From contig CAZEHO010000002.1 in the NCBI GenBank assembly GCA_964511945.1, positions 310,001 through 374,000 of the forward strand: a stretch of 64,000 nucleotides of DNA. Reading direction: 5' to 3'. The notes beneath the pieces were generated by a model. The model did no database searches and was not told the origin of the DNA. It worked only from the letters and a program-made list of their open reading frames with translations. The stretch comes from CAZEHO01 sp964511945 (lineage in GTDB: Bacteria; Actinomycetota; Acidimicrobiia; Spongiisociales; UBA11373). Positions within the stretch are counted from its first letter, which is position 1. Every line of letters starts with the position of its first letter. Shown here in pieces: positions 17,649-26,176 of this stretch. The position numbers were made by a program, and so were the translations under genes.

Positions 17649-17675
17649 TCTTACGCGCGATAGACGCGCGTAAGA
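17649..17675. repeat. Perfect 11-bp inverted repeat
   Basis: tcttacgcgcg at 17649-17659 and its exact reverse complement at 17665-17675 flank a 5-nt loop. It follows the thioredoxin-like stop by 8 bp and lies about 65 bp before DUF3499. There is no T-run after it, so it is either a terminator hairpin without a U-tract or a dyad operator for the downstream gene. Confidence 0.6.
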
Positions 17676-17739
17676 ACGACGCCCGTGAAATCACACGTTT
17701 GGAATGACAGCGTTGTGATTTCGCCGTTAACATCGCCGC

Positions 17740-17967
17740 ATGATCGAACGGTGCATTCGTTGCGGCGGGCCTTCGGGCATCGTCATGTCATATCACTACG
17801 GCGACCGGACCGTGTGGCTCGACGACCTCACCGAACCGGTGGACCCCGGCTCCGGGTATCCGATGTGTGAAGAGCACGCGCAGCGGTTCACACCCCCGAT
17901 GGGCTGGAAGCTCGAGGACCGGCGTCAGCCGGTCCGCCCGCTGTTCGTTTCCCTCGAGGTCGCTTGA
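17740..17967 (+). CDS. DUF3499-family small zinc-binding-like protein
   Basis: 75 residues. The layout matches the actinobacterial DUF3499 family (Rv3258c-like): an N-terminal CIRCGG pair, SYHYGDRTVWLDDL, and a second metal-like half MCEEHAQRFTPPMGW. The Cys/His spacing suggests one zinc site. Function unknown. In actinobacteria it sits in the same manB/fbiA neighbourhood. It is preceded by the 17649-17675 palindrome and followed by a GC-rich hairpin, so it may be its own transcription unit. Confidence 0.85.
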   Translation: MIERCIRCGGPSGIVMSYHYGDRTVWLDDLTEPVDPGSGYPMCEEHAQRFTPPMGWKLEDRRQPVRPLFVSLEVA

Positions 17968-17972
17968 GACCC

Positions 17973-17991
17973 CCCTGCCCTCCGGGCAGGG
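17973..17991 (+). terminator. GC-rich hairpin after DUF3499
   Basis: ccctgccc (17973-17980) pairs perfectly with gggcaggg (17984-17991) across a 3-nt loop, 5 bp after the stop. No U-tract follows, so it would be a non-canonical terminator or 3'-end stabiliser. Confidence 0.5.
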
Positions 17992-18021
17992 ATACTGCCG
18001 CCGGTCGTAGGTGAATGAACG

Positions 18022-18288
18022 ATGGCGATCGACCGGGATGTCCTCGATGCGGTGCTCGATATGGACGAGCACGAGCTGCGCCGTCTCCTGATCCTCGCTC
18101 GATCCCGGCTGGAATCGAAGGGCGGCGCATTCGGTGAAGCCGCCCCCAACGTTCGGATCCGGCCCCAGTACGTCCGCTGTGGCAAGGACAACTGCACCCG
18201 GTGTCCGCACGGTCCCTACTGGTACGCCTACTGGACCGAGAACGGCAAGCGCCGCAGCCGGTACGTGGGGAAGCTCGAGGACGAATAG
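18022..18288 (+). CDS. Small DUF6788-like protein
   Basis: 88 residues. An N-terminal helical segment (DEHELRRLLILARSRLE) precedes a compact domain with CGKDNCTRCPHGPYWYAYW and a terminal basic RSRYVGK. The pattern fits DUF6788-type domains, probably a zinc-binding nucleic-acid-associated fold, but I recognise it only by that motif. No catalytic residues are visible. It is followed directly by a 12-bp inverted repeat. Confidence 0.68.
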   Translation: MAIDRDVLDAVLDMDEHELRRLLILARSRLESKGGAFGEAAPNVRIRPQYVRCGKDNCTRCPHGPYWYAYWTENGKRRSRYVGKLEDE

Positions 18289-18330
18289 TCAGTTCTCAGT
18301 CGTCAGTTGGCAGACGGCACTGAGAGCTGA
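18289..18330 (+). repeat. 12-bp inverted repeat, possible terminator
   Basis: tcagttctcagt (18289-18300) pairs with actgagagctga (18319-18330) with one G-U pair and an 18-nt loop. It begins just after the stop of the small DUF6788-like gene. No T-run follows. The sequence style (repeated cagt/ctgag words) is like short dispersed intergenic repeats. Confidence 0.45.
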
Positions 18331-18410
18331 CCACCGACAGCTTCCTCTCCCGCTAAACCGCACGCTCGGCTGGCCGACGGGACCTCAACTAGGTGAGGAG
18401 GAGGATTCCC

Positions 18411-18620
18411 ATGCAGGTGCGCCGGTCTCGTCGCGGTCCCCAGGAGCCCGTCAACTGTCAGCAATGTGGTGCGAAAGATGCCGTCGAGATCGAGCTGACA
18501 TTGCCCGACGACACCGAGGTGCATTTCACCTCCTGCCATCGTTGTGAACATCGCTGGTGGTCATCGAACGGCGAAGTCATCGACCTGACCCAGGTGCTCG
18601 ACAAGGCACGCAAGCGCTGA
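18411..18620 (+). CDS. Small zinc-ribbon protein
   Basis: 69 residues. The start is ATG 18411, set by a strong GAGGAGGAGGA ribosome-binding site at 18395-18405. A basic N-terminus (VRRSRRG) is followed by a zinc ribbon CQQC ... CHRC about 28 residues apart, then HRWWSSNGEVIDL and a short helix. Such a fold usually binds nucleic acid or protein. The specific role is unknown. It precedes the PTPS-related membrane gene by 34 bp. Confidence 0.72.
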   Translation: MQVRRSRRGPQEPVNCQQCGAKDAVEIELTLPDDTEVHFTSCHRCEHRWWSSNGEVIDLTQVLDKARKR

Positions 18621-18654
18621 TCCATCCTTCCGGGCGCGGTAGCCTGCGTCCGGC

Positions 18655-20844
18655 GTGATCGAAGCGACTCCAGCCACCCCGCCGCCGCCGGAAGAGGACC
18701 GTTCCGACCGGCTGGCGCGCATCGCCGTCATCGTCGCCCTGGTCGCGGCTGGCCTCGTCACGTTCGTCGTGATGGCGCCGGAGCGGATCTTCCAGGCAAA
18801 CACCCCGACGGGCGGCGACATGGGCGCCCATGTCCTTATCCCCGCCTACGTACGGGATCACCTCATTTCGAGCGGCCGCATCATGGGGTGGAGCAACGAC
18901 TGGTACGCCGGGTTCCCGGTGCTGTACTTCTACTTCCCGTTGCCGGCGCTCACGATCGTTGTCCTCGACTTCCTCCTGCCGTACGGCGTTGCCTTCAAGC
19001 TGGTCACCGTCGCAGGTCTGGTGGCTCTCCCCTTCTCGTCGTACTACCTGGCCCGCTGCATGGGGTTCTCCCGTCCGGTGGCGACCGTCGGCGGTGTTGC
19101 CGGCGGCACCTTCGTGTTCATGGAATCGTTCACGATCTTCGGCGGCAACACGCTGTCGACCCTGGCAGGGGAGTACTCGTTCTCGTGGTCGTTTGCGCTC
19201 GCCATGGCCTACCTCGGCATGACGATCCGCAATGTCCGGACCGGCCGTGGATTCAGCCTCGGCCCCGGAGTCCTGCTGGCGCTCACCGCGTTATCCCACA
19301 TCATCACGACGGCGGTGATCGTCATTGCGTCGTTACCGCTGCTCTTCAAGCGGAAGGGGGTTCAGACCGTCGTCGGTTCGTGGGGAGTCGGGTTTGCGCT
19401 TGCCGGGTTCTGGGCGATCCCTCTCCTGGCACGGGTGCAGGGGTTCACCACCGACATGGGATGGCACCCCGTCCGTGGATTCGACAACGTGCTGCCCCGC
19501 GACATGTGGGCCATCGGCATCCTGGCGCTGGCCGGCCTCGTCTGGGCGGCATCGCGCAGGATGATCATCGGCCCGGCCCTCACGCTGATCATCATGCCCA
19601 TCGCGGGTTTCTACGTGATCGAATACATCGACTTCACCCCGCTCTACAACGCCCGGCTGCTGCCGTTCTGGTACTACATCGGATACCTGTTCGCCGGACT
19701 CGCGGTGGGGACCGCCATCGTCGCCATGGTCCGCCGGTTCCGCCAGGAGCCCGCCTACTTGTGGACCGGCGTACTGGTGGCATCTGCCTTCTTCCTGGTC
19801 GTGGGCGCCATCGGCATCGCCAAGGCGCGGGCATGGGCGAACTGGAACTACGCCGGGTACGAGGGGAAGCAGACCTACGCCTACGGCCAGGACGGCTCCG
19901 AGATCCTCCAGACCGACCATTGGGCCGATTACAGCAACCTCATGGCGGTGCTCGATGAGCTTCCACCCGGGCGGGTGATGTGGGAGGCCAACAGCGAATT
20001 GAACCGCTACGGCACCCCGATGGCGCTCATGCTGACCGGATACTGGAGCGAAGGGCATCCCTCGATGGAAGGCCTGCTCTTCGAGTCATCACTGACCACC
20101 CCGTTCCACTTCCTCAATGCGGCGGAGGTCAGCGAGCGGCCGTCCAACCCGGTCGGCGGGCTCGATTACCACCGGCTCGATTTCGACCGTGCGGTGAAGC
20201 ACCTCGCCGTATACGACGTTGCGTACTACGTCTCCTTCACGGAGAGAGCCACCGAGGAAGCCGACGCGTACGGCCTGGAGCGGCTCGCCGTCACCGACCC
20301 GTTTGTCGTATATGCACTGCCGGAGAGCTCGCTGGTAGATGTGGCCACGTATGAGCCGGTGGTCTGGGACGGAGACGAGGAGTTCCTCGAGGCGGCGCTC
20401 GATTGGTACGACGACGTCGGAGGCCTCGACCGCTGGATCGTGGCCGACGGGCCGGAGGAGTGGCCGCGAGTAGACCAGGTGCCCTTCGATCCGACCACCC
20501 GGCTCACCGCGGGAACCGTGAGCAACGTGGTCCTAGAGAACCATCGAATCTCGTTCTCGACCACGGCCGTCGGGGTCCCCCACCTGGTCAAGGTGTCGCA
20601 CTTCCCGAACTGGCAGACGGACGATGCCCTGGGGCCGTGGCGGGCGGCGCCGTCGTTGATGGTGGTGGTCCCGACCCAGGAAGACGTCGTGATCGAGTTC
20701 AAGAACACCTGGGCCGAGACCCTCGGCTGGACTCTCACCCTCGGGTCACTCGGTGCCATGCTGGTCCTGGCCGGGGTTCGCGCGTACCGGCGGCGAAGCG
20801 GCGTCGCCCGGGTCGACGACGCACCGGGGAGCGCAGTCAGTTGA
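18655..20844 (+). CDS. PTPS-related polytopic membrane protein, GT-C-like
   Basis: 729 residues, starting at GTG 18655. The first helix (about 24-45) is followed by GGDMGAHVLIPAYV and YAGFPVLYFYFPLPAL, the signature of the membrane family misnamed 6-pyruvoyl-tetrahydropterin-synthase-related. An Asp in the first outer loop and about ten helices recall GT-C glycosyltransferases. Residues about 400-690 are a soluble, probably extracytoplasmic part, with a last helix near 700. The family is thought to act in surface polysaccharide synthesis, though the donor is unknown. It converges on the minus-strand TelA/VWA operon, overlapping the DUF3592 stop by 8 bp. Confidence 0.82.
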   Translation: MIEATPATPPPPEEDRSDRLARIAVIVALVAAGLVTFVVMAPERIFQANTPTGGDMGAHVLIPAYVRDHLISSGRIMGWSNDWYAGFPVLYFYFPLPALTIVVLDFLLPYGVAFKLVTVAGLVALPFSSYYLARCMGFSRPVATVGGVAGGTFVFMESFTIFGGNTLSTLAGEYSFSWSFALAMAYLGMTIRNVRTGRGFSLGPGVLLALTALSHIITTAVIVIASLPLLFKRKGVQTVVGSWGVGFALAGFWAIPLLARVQGFTTDMGWHPVRGFDNVLPRDMWAIGILALAGLVWAASRRMIIGPALTLIIMPIAGFYVIEYIDFTPLYNARLLPFWYYIGYLFAGLAVGTAIVAMVRRFRQEPAYLWTGVLVASAFFLVVGAIGIAKARAWANWNYAGYEGKQTYAYGQDGSEILQTDHWADYSNLMAVLDELPPGRVMWEANSELNRYGTPMALMLTGYWSEGHPSMEGLLFESSLTTPFHFLNAAEVSERPSNPVGGLDYHRLDFDRAVKHLAVYDVAYYVSFTERATEEADAYGLERLAVTDPFVVYALPESSLVDVATYEPVVWDGDEEFLEAALDWYDDVGGLDRWIVADGPEEWPRVDQVPFDPTTRLTAGTVSNVVLENHRISFSTTAVGVPHLVKVSHFPNWQTDDALGPWRAAPSLMVVVPTQEDVVIEFKNTWAETLGWTLTLGSLGAMLVLAGVRAYRRRSGVARVDDAPGSAVS

Positions 20845-21145
20845 TCCAGCCGGTCCCTTTGAGCGCGCAGTAGAGCGCGTCGCACAACAGCACGACCGCA
20901 AGCATGCCGAGTGCGAATGCCTCATCACCCTGCTGGATTCCAACCCGGGCCTCGGACGGGTCGCTCCGGTTGTAGAGCACTTCGACCTGATCGCCCAACT
21001 GGAGGGCTTGCGCGCGATGTGAGGTGGTGACGAGAAACTGCCGGTGGTCCGCGTCCGAGTACTCGATGGTGACCACCTCGACACCGGATCTGTTCGCGGA
21101 GGAGACGACACCCGTTGTACGTTCCCATCCGGCGCTCGTCGCCAA
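20837..21145 (-). CDS. DUF3592-like membrane protein, start unclear
   Basis: From TTG 21145 the frame gives 102 residues: a beta domain (TGVVSSANRS, YSDADHRQFLVTTS, GDQVEVLYNRSDPSEARVG) and a C-terminal helix (ALGMLAVVLLCDALY), the DUF3592 layout. The same frame is open upstream to 21247 and encodes the expected first helix (WLVGAVALAILGIVCAGAVAY), but no ATG, GTG or TTG lies there. ATG 21251 is in another frame, so either a one-base change has occurred or an unusual start is used. It is the last gene of the minus-strand TelA/VWA operon. Function unknown. Confidence 0.6.
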   Translation of the reverse strand: MATSAGWERTTGVVSSANRSGVEVVTIEYSDADHRQFLVTTSHRAQALQLGDQVEVLYNRSDPSEARVGIQQGDEAFALGMLAVVLLCDALYCALKGTGWIN

Positions 21146-21264
21146 CTGGTATGCAACGGCCCCGGCGCAGACGATCCCGAGAATCGCGAGAGCGACGGCG
21201 CCGACCAGCCAGCGTCCGGCGCCTCCCGCGTGTCGCTCGTTGCTCCTTCATGGGTTTCGGCGGC

Positions 21265-21678
21265 TCAGTCCCCGAGGCGCACCACCTCCCAATCGGCGAG
21301 GGCTCCGGTGGCGGCGGAATCGGCGTTTGTGATGAGTATCAGCCGGTCAGCCTCGGCGGCCTCCGGGTAGGTCGTGATCTTCGAGAGATCCCGGGGCGCG
21401 TACGGCGTCGCCGAGCCCAGCCGCAGTTCATCGTCCCAGCCGTGCACGGCACCTTTGTCGGTCGCCAGGGCGTACTCCGTGTAGCGGTCGTTGTCGAGGT
21501 CGTCCAGGGTCCCCGGGACCTGCCGCCACACTCGCTCCATGTCGAAGGCGGTATCGACGACCACGAAGACCTGCTCCGGATTGCCGACGCGCACCATGTG
21601 GTACGCACCGGCGGTGACGCCGAAGATGATTGCCGCCGCCCCAAGCCAGTATGCGAGTGGCCTCATCGGTTCCCTCAC
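21265..21678 (-). CDS. Membrane-anchored protein in the TelA/VWA operon
   Basis: 137 residues. One N-terminal helix (YWLGAAAIIFGVTAGAYHM) is followed by a soluble, probably extracytoplasmic domain of about 105 residues with no family I recognise. GTG 21678 overlaps the VWA stop (GTGA). ATG 21666 behind GAGGGA is an alternative start. The overlap argues that it is translated with the VWA lipoprotein and acts at the same membrane face. Confidence 0.6.
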   Translation of the reverse strand: MREPMRPLAYWLGAAAIIFGVTAGAYHMVRVGNPEQVFVVVDTAFDMERVWRQVPGTLDDLDNDRYTEYALATDKGAVHGWDDELRLGSATPYAPRDLSKITTYPEAAEADRLILITNADSAATGALADWEVVRLGD

Positions 21679-23372
21679 AGTCCGGTGTTGAACATCGAGG
21701 TGATCTTGGTCTTGACGTCTCCTTCGCTGGCGTTGATGGACGCGGATTCGACCAGGCCAGACAAACGTGCCAACTCGTCGATGTTCGCCTCGAATCCGAC
21801 GGTGTGCACGGGGTAGTTCAAGCCGGCAATGATCTCATCGACCTGCCCGTAGGTGTGGCCGGCGCTGGTCTCCCCGTCGGTCAGGACGAAGAGCATGGGC
21901 TTCACGTCGGGGTTGGCGTGCACTGCATCGACCAGCATCTGCAGCCCGAGGCAGACCCCGTCGTACATCGCCGTTCCGCCGGCGGCGTCCATGTCGGTCA
22001 CAGCTGCGGCGAATAGCGCTTGCTGGTTGAGATCGAACTGCGCCAGCGGCAGTACGAGACGGACCTGATTGTCGAACTCGACGACCCCGAGGTAGTTGTC
22101 GGCCGCGATGAATTTCATGCCGGTCAGAAGGGCTTCCTTCAAGGCCACGATTCGGGTGCCGCTCATCGACCCGCTGACGTCGGCCACGAACACCGCGGCT
22201 ACCGATCTCCCGCCGTCTTTCCGCTCCTTCCAGACCTGCTGTGCAGAGATCAGAGTGGCGCCCGACGGAACGGCCATCGCCGGGGTGTAGGGCGCGGGGT
22301 CGAACCCGTATTCGGCGGCAAGGTCGGTGTACTGGGTCTGGGCGGCGAAGGCGGAGAATGCCTGGAGGGCTTCCAGTTGCTGTGCGCTGAGATCACCAAC
22401 GCCGTACAGCGGGTTGTCATGCAGGATGCCGAAGGGTATGAATCGGTAGCCGGACCGTAGCGAGTCGGTCTTGGTGTAGGTCTGCCATTCCATCACGAAG
22501 GCATCCAGCGAACCCCCGGCTTCCACCGACTCCCGGATCTGCAGCGTCGTCAGCGCGGTGAACGGGACTCGGCTCTGGAAGGACTCGAAGGTGCTCACAA
22601 CGTCCGGATCGAGGAGCCGGCTCTCATCTCCCCCGGCGAACGAACTCAGCGTCGTCACGAGGAAGTTCAATCCGGTGCTGCTCTCGAACGGATTCGTGTA
22701 CGCCATGGTGAGGTCACCAGCAACAACCGCGTTGACCACCGCCTGGGGATCCAGGGCGCCGTAGGTCTGCTCGAGCCGAGCGGCCGTGTCCGTCGTCATG
22801 ACGATGCCGGCGACATTCGGCACGAGCCGATCGGCGATTGCCGTCATCTTGACGCCGCGCGCCGCTGCCATCTCCACCCACAGCACGTTCGAAGGCGTGA
22901 AACCGTGTGGCTGGTACTGCTCACTTCCGATGTAGAGGTACCCCCGTCCCGATGCGATCTTCCTGATCGAAACCCCGACGGTGGACCCGTCGGCGAGTCG
23001 TGGATTGGAACTGTTGAACGCCTCGGCTACTTCAACGACCCACCCGTCCGTGCCCGATCCGGACTTCTCGGTGGACGCGAAGATCTCGATGACGACGTCT
23101 CCCGACCCGGAAACCACCAGGGGGTTCTCGTCGATCTCAGGAAGCGCCCGAGCGAGATCACCCGGGGTGGGGTCGATGCTCTTCTTCCAGTCAACCGGAT
23201 CGTTGACCCAACCGATCTTGTCGACACAGTCGGACAACCGCTTCTCTGCGTCATCGGCGCTGATGGTCCCGCTGCTGCCGTCGTCATCTCCGCACGACCC
23301 GACGATGAGGGAGAGCACGACCAGTACCGCAAGTGCCAGCATGGAGTTGCGTTGGTAGCGCACGTCGATCAT
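21675..23372 (-). CDS. Substrate-binding-like and VWA-domain lipoprotein
   Basis: 565 residues. A lipoprotein signal ends at IVGSC (Cys27). Residues about 70-350 look like a periplasmic substrate-binding fold (VVIEIFASTEKSGSGTDGWV, TPSNVLWVEMAAARG, VAGDLTMAYTNPFESS). Residues about 390-560 are a von Willebrand A domain with a complete-looking MIDAS: DVSGSMSG, a Thr in AGGTAMYDG, and FVLTDGE. The domain therefore probably binds a divalent metal and a protein ligand outside the membrane. The start overlaps the TelA stop (ATGA), giving a coupled TelA-VWA pair. The same domain pair occurs in other actinobacteria. The ligand is unknown. Confidence 0.85.
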   Translation of the reverse strand: MIDVRYQRNSMLALAVLVVLSLIVGSCGDDDGSSGTISADDAEKRLSDCVDKIGWVNDPVDWKKSIDPTPGDLARALPEIDENPLVVSGSGDVVIEIFASTEKSGSGTDGWVVEVAEAFNSSNPRLADGSTVGVSIRKIASGRGYLYIGSEQYQPHGFTPSNVLWVEMAAARGVKMTAIADRLVPNVAGIVMTTDTAARLEQTYGALDPQAVVNAVVAGDLTMAYTNPFESSTGLNFLVTTLSSFAGGDESRLLDPDVVSTFESFQSRVPFTALTTLQIRESVEAGGSLDAFVMEWQTYTKTDSLRSGYRFIPFGILHDNPLYGVGDLSAQQLEALQAFSAFAAQTQYTDLAAEYGFDPAPYTPAMAVPSGATLISAQQVWKERKDGGRSVAAVFVADVSGSMSGTRIVALKEALLTGMKFIAADNYLGVVEFDNQVRLVLPLAQFDLNQQALFAAAVTDMDAAGGTAMYDGVCLGLQMLVDAVHANPDVKPMLFVLTDGETSAGHTYGQVDEIIAGLNYPVHTVGFEANIDELARLSGLVESASINASEGDVKTKITSMFNTGL

Positions 23373-24705
23373 CCCGCGTCCAGGTCGAGGAGCGGCTCGA
23401 CGGCCCGGACTTCTTCCATCCGCTCGATCGCTTTCTCGCCTTCAACGGTCAGCTTGTCGAGTTCGACAATCGTGCTTGCCATCTGCGGCAATGCGTTGCG
23501 GCGGAATGTCGAGATCTCATCGAGGGCAGTGCTGATGTCGTTGAACGCCGACTTCAGCGACTCCATGTCGAGCATCGTGCTTGCCGCCTGCTCGTGGATC
23601 TCGGCACCCTGCTCGCGCAGGCGCCGTGCCGTTGAGGCAATGAGTTCGGACGTGGTCCTGTTGACCGCATCGATCTTGTCGAGCACTACCTTCTGATGGG
23701 CCAGAGCGAGGGCGACGGTGATGGCCACCTGCAGCGCGCTCACCGTCACGTCAACGGCTCTGTCGACCCCGCGAATCAGTTCGCGGTTGTTGCGGATGAT
23801 GATCTCGGTGGCCAGCACACCCTGCTGGTTGACCGCAAGCTGCTNNNNNNNNNNNNNNNNNNNNNNNNNNNNNNNNNNNNNNNNNNNNNNNNNNNNNNNN
23901 NNNNNNNNNNNNNNNNNNNNNNNNNNNNNNNNNNNNNNNNNNNNTTGCGGATGATGATCTCGGTGGCCAGCACACCCTGCTGGTTGACCGCAAGCTGCTG
24001 CTGCAGGTCCATGGTCCGCTGCCGCAGGGTGAACAGCAGTTCCTCTTCGATGAACCGGCGCTTCGTGTCGTCCTCCGGTGAGATCTCCCGCTCCAGCTTG
24101 TACTGGATCATCTCGTCGAGTGTCTGCGCCAGGGCCGCTTGCTTCGAGATGCTGATCGTCAGGCCCCGCATCGACCGCTGGTCCTCGGTCAGGGTGATGT
24201 TGTCGCGCTTGAGCTGGTCGCGACCCATCTCGAGTGACTTGATGATCGAATCGATCAGGGTCTGGGAGCTCTCATACTTCATGAAGTACCGCTTGAGCGG
24301 GGTTCCGATGCCCGGGATGTGACCGACGAGGCGGGTGAACCAGCCGGGAGACAGGTCGAGCTTCGCCGGATCCAGATCTTCGACCTGGATCCGCAGATCG
24401 ACCAGCGACTTGGCCACCGGCCCCCCGTCCTCCGACGCTCGCGAGAGCTCCTTGATCGGCTCCTGCAGCATCCGGCTCTTCGACGCTGCGTCCCGCTGCA
24501 GGCCTCGTCCCATGGTCGCGACCGCCGCTCTGCTGTGCTCCATCTCTTCGCTGCCGGCTTCGAACGCCAGCAGCTGATCGGCCTGTTGGCGGGCGAGCTC
24601 GCGCAACTCCTCGTCGGCCTCCGCCCTTGGGACGGCCAGTTCGGCTTCGGCTTCGTCGACGTCGAGCCGCAACGCGAGGGCCGTCGTGTCAGGTGTGCCA
24701 GCCAT
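23369..24705 (-). CDS. TelA-family toxic anion resistance protein, broken only by an assembly gap
   Basis: The gene runs from ATG 24705 (GGGGAGGGG ribosome-binding site) to stop 23369 and is interrupted by 100 Ns. The 55 bases on each side of the Ns are identical. Collapsing one copy plus the gap (155 bases) restores a single frame of 394 codons, so the real protein is about 393 residues and intact. It is helical and shows TelA features: LVGHIPGIGTPLKRYFMKYES, TLTEDQRSMRGL, ERRFIEEEL-type segments, and a C-terminal coiled coil (VALALAHQKVVLDKIDAVNRTT). TelA proteins are cytoplasmic, linked to tellurite or envelope stress. Here it is coupled to a VWA lipoprotein. The activity is unproven. Confidence 0.85.
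23790..23999. other. Scaffold gap of 100 Ns (23845-23944) between identical 55-bp ends
   Basis: Bases 23790-23844 and 23945-23999 are the same 55-mer. This is what an assembler leaves when two contigs overlapping by one k-mer are scaffolded without merging. Biologically the sequence is probably continuous and no bases are missing. Confidence 0.9.
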
Positions 24706-24845
24706 GGCAACCCCTCCCGGCGCCGCCCGGCCCCCTCAGGAGCGACGCGTAGATCCTCCTACCGACAAGAAGACAGGATCTGGGGTGTCAAAGCTAGGGA
24801 CTTTGGGCCCATTGTCTGTCGCAGTGGCGGCCGCCCGGCGATCGA

Positions 24846-25607
24846 CTACACGCCGGTGTAGCGCTCGATTCGCGACGCCAGTTCATCCAATTGCTCCATG
24901 GCAGCGTCGGCATCGGACGGCGTTTGGCCGATGGGTGCGTCGGCCACCGCTCCGGCGGTCTTGTCGAGAACCGTCATTGCCGATTCGTTCTGCGCCAGCA
25001 ACGCCGCGGCCCGGGTCATCTTCTGTTCGCGCATCGAGCGCCGGTCCTCGAGCGACGTGCGTTCCCGGAGGATCGCGTCCGCCTCGGCATCGTCGGCCTC
25101 GGTCAGCTCGGTGAGCCTCCGGTCGACGTACTCGTGGTCGATGGCTCTGATGCTCTGCAGGGCAACGGCGGTTTCGTGGAGATTGTCGATTGCCGCCAGA
25201 TATACGCCCTGCGCGGTCCCGACGTAGCGGCCGTAGGTCAGCTCCCCTGCATTGAGGCGGCGCCCGAGCACTTCAGCCAGATTGTCCCTCTTCTCGCGCA
25301 GCATCCTCATCTGGGCCAAGCCCTGTTCGCACTCGACCTTCTCCAGGTCGAGGCGGAGCTGCTCGAGCATTCCGACGTCGTCAGCGGTCATGTCGGAGAT
25401 GGGGTACATCCTCCGCTGCGTCTCGCCGGTCATCGTCATGATGAGCGGCCACGCGGCACCGGCGAGCACACCAACGAGGATGAACACGAGCGCCATGACC
25501 AACCCGGGACCGAACCACGAGAACAGGAGCAGCTCGGCGGCGATTACCACTGCCACGGCGATCCATGTCGGCGGATACGACAGCACTGCAGCCCGGGCAC
25601 TTCTCAC
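24846..25607 (-). CDS. Membrane protein with helical cytoplasmic domain (XpaC-like position)
   Basis: 253 residues from GTG 25607, chosen because GGGAGG lies six bases upstream. Longer frames lack similarity. Two adjacent helices (PTWIAVAVVIAAELLLFSWF and LVMALVFILVGVLAGAAW) precede a long alpha-helical domain rich in Glu, Leu and Arg (about 80-253), probably coiled coil in the cytoplasm. Two hairpin helices plus a helical domain before telA is the arrangement of the Bacillus xpaC-telA pair. I call it XpaC-like by layout only, since sequence similarity is weak by eye. It is the first gene of the five-gene minus-strand operon, with 140 bp before telA. Confidence 0.65.
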   Translation of the reverse strand: MRSARAAVLSYPPTWIAVAVVIAAELLLFSWFGPGLVMALVFILVGVLAGAAWPLIMTMTGETQRRMYPISDMTADDVGMLEQLRLDLEKVECEQGLAQMRMLREKRDNLAEVLGRRLNAGELTYGRYVGTAQGVYLAAIDNLHETAVALQSIRAIDHEYVDRRLTELTEADDAEADAILRERTSLEDRRSMREQKMTRAAALLAQNESAMTVLDKTAGAVADAPIGQTPSDADAAMEQLDELASRIERYTGV

Positions 25608-25740
25608 GGCAGCCCTCCCGTCTTCGGTCCTGATTGCATCAAACCTACTCCTGTTTCCCCAATTCGGACCAGGGACGATCGACCCTGATCGGGGCGGCTT
25701 GGCTGGATTCTGCCTTGGAACCACGGGGGTGTCCGCAGTG

Positions 25741-26142
25741 ATGGCAAGACTGCGCGCTTCGGGCGTCGCCTCCCGGATGCGGAAACCGTCTCCGGCCTCA
25801 TTGGGCCCGTTGATGCTTCTGGTCGCCGCGCCGACCGCAGCCTGTGGCGACCCTCCGACGGTGGCGATCGACATTGCGGGTGAGAACAGGCCGGTGTGGG
25901 TCAGTCGGATCGCCGAGGACGGCCGGATCGTCGAGGCGGGGATCTTGTACGACGGCCTCGTGATGCCGGACCGCCTCACCTGGTCACCCGACGGAGACTA
26001 GGTGTACTAGGTCCTGTACGTCGGTGAGGACGAAGGATCGGCGGGGATCTTCCTGTTGGACGTCGATTCCGGAGAACGGACCCGGCTGACCTCCGGCAAC
26101 GTCGGGCTCAGCCAGTACCCGAACCCGGTGTGGATCAACCGG
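25741..26142 (+). pseudogene. TolB/PD40-like lipoprotein gene with two in-frame stops
   Basis: ATG 25741 opens a lipoprotein-like N-terminus (LVAAPTAAC) and reaches a beta-propeller repeat end, TWSPDGD. A TAG follows at 25999-26001 and another at 26008-26010, two codons later. The same frame then carries on with VLYVGEDEGSAGIFLLD and SGERTRLTSG, which is the next blade. The split falls inside one propeller motif, so this is a decayed gene and not two ORFs. The downstream part is lost where the minus-strand GT2 gene begins. The 130 bp before it hold no feature I can support. Confidence 0.7.
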
Positions 26143-26176
26143 CCCTGGCCTGATCTCGACGGGCAGGGCTCACCCC

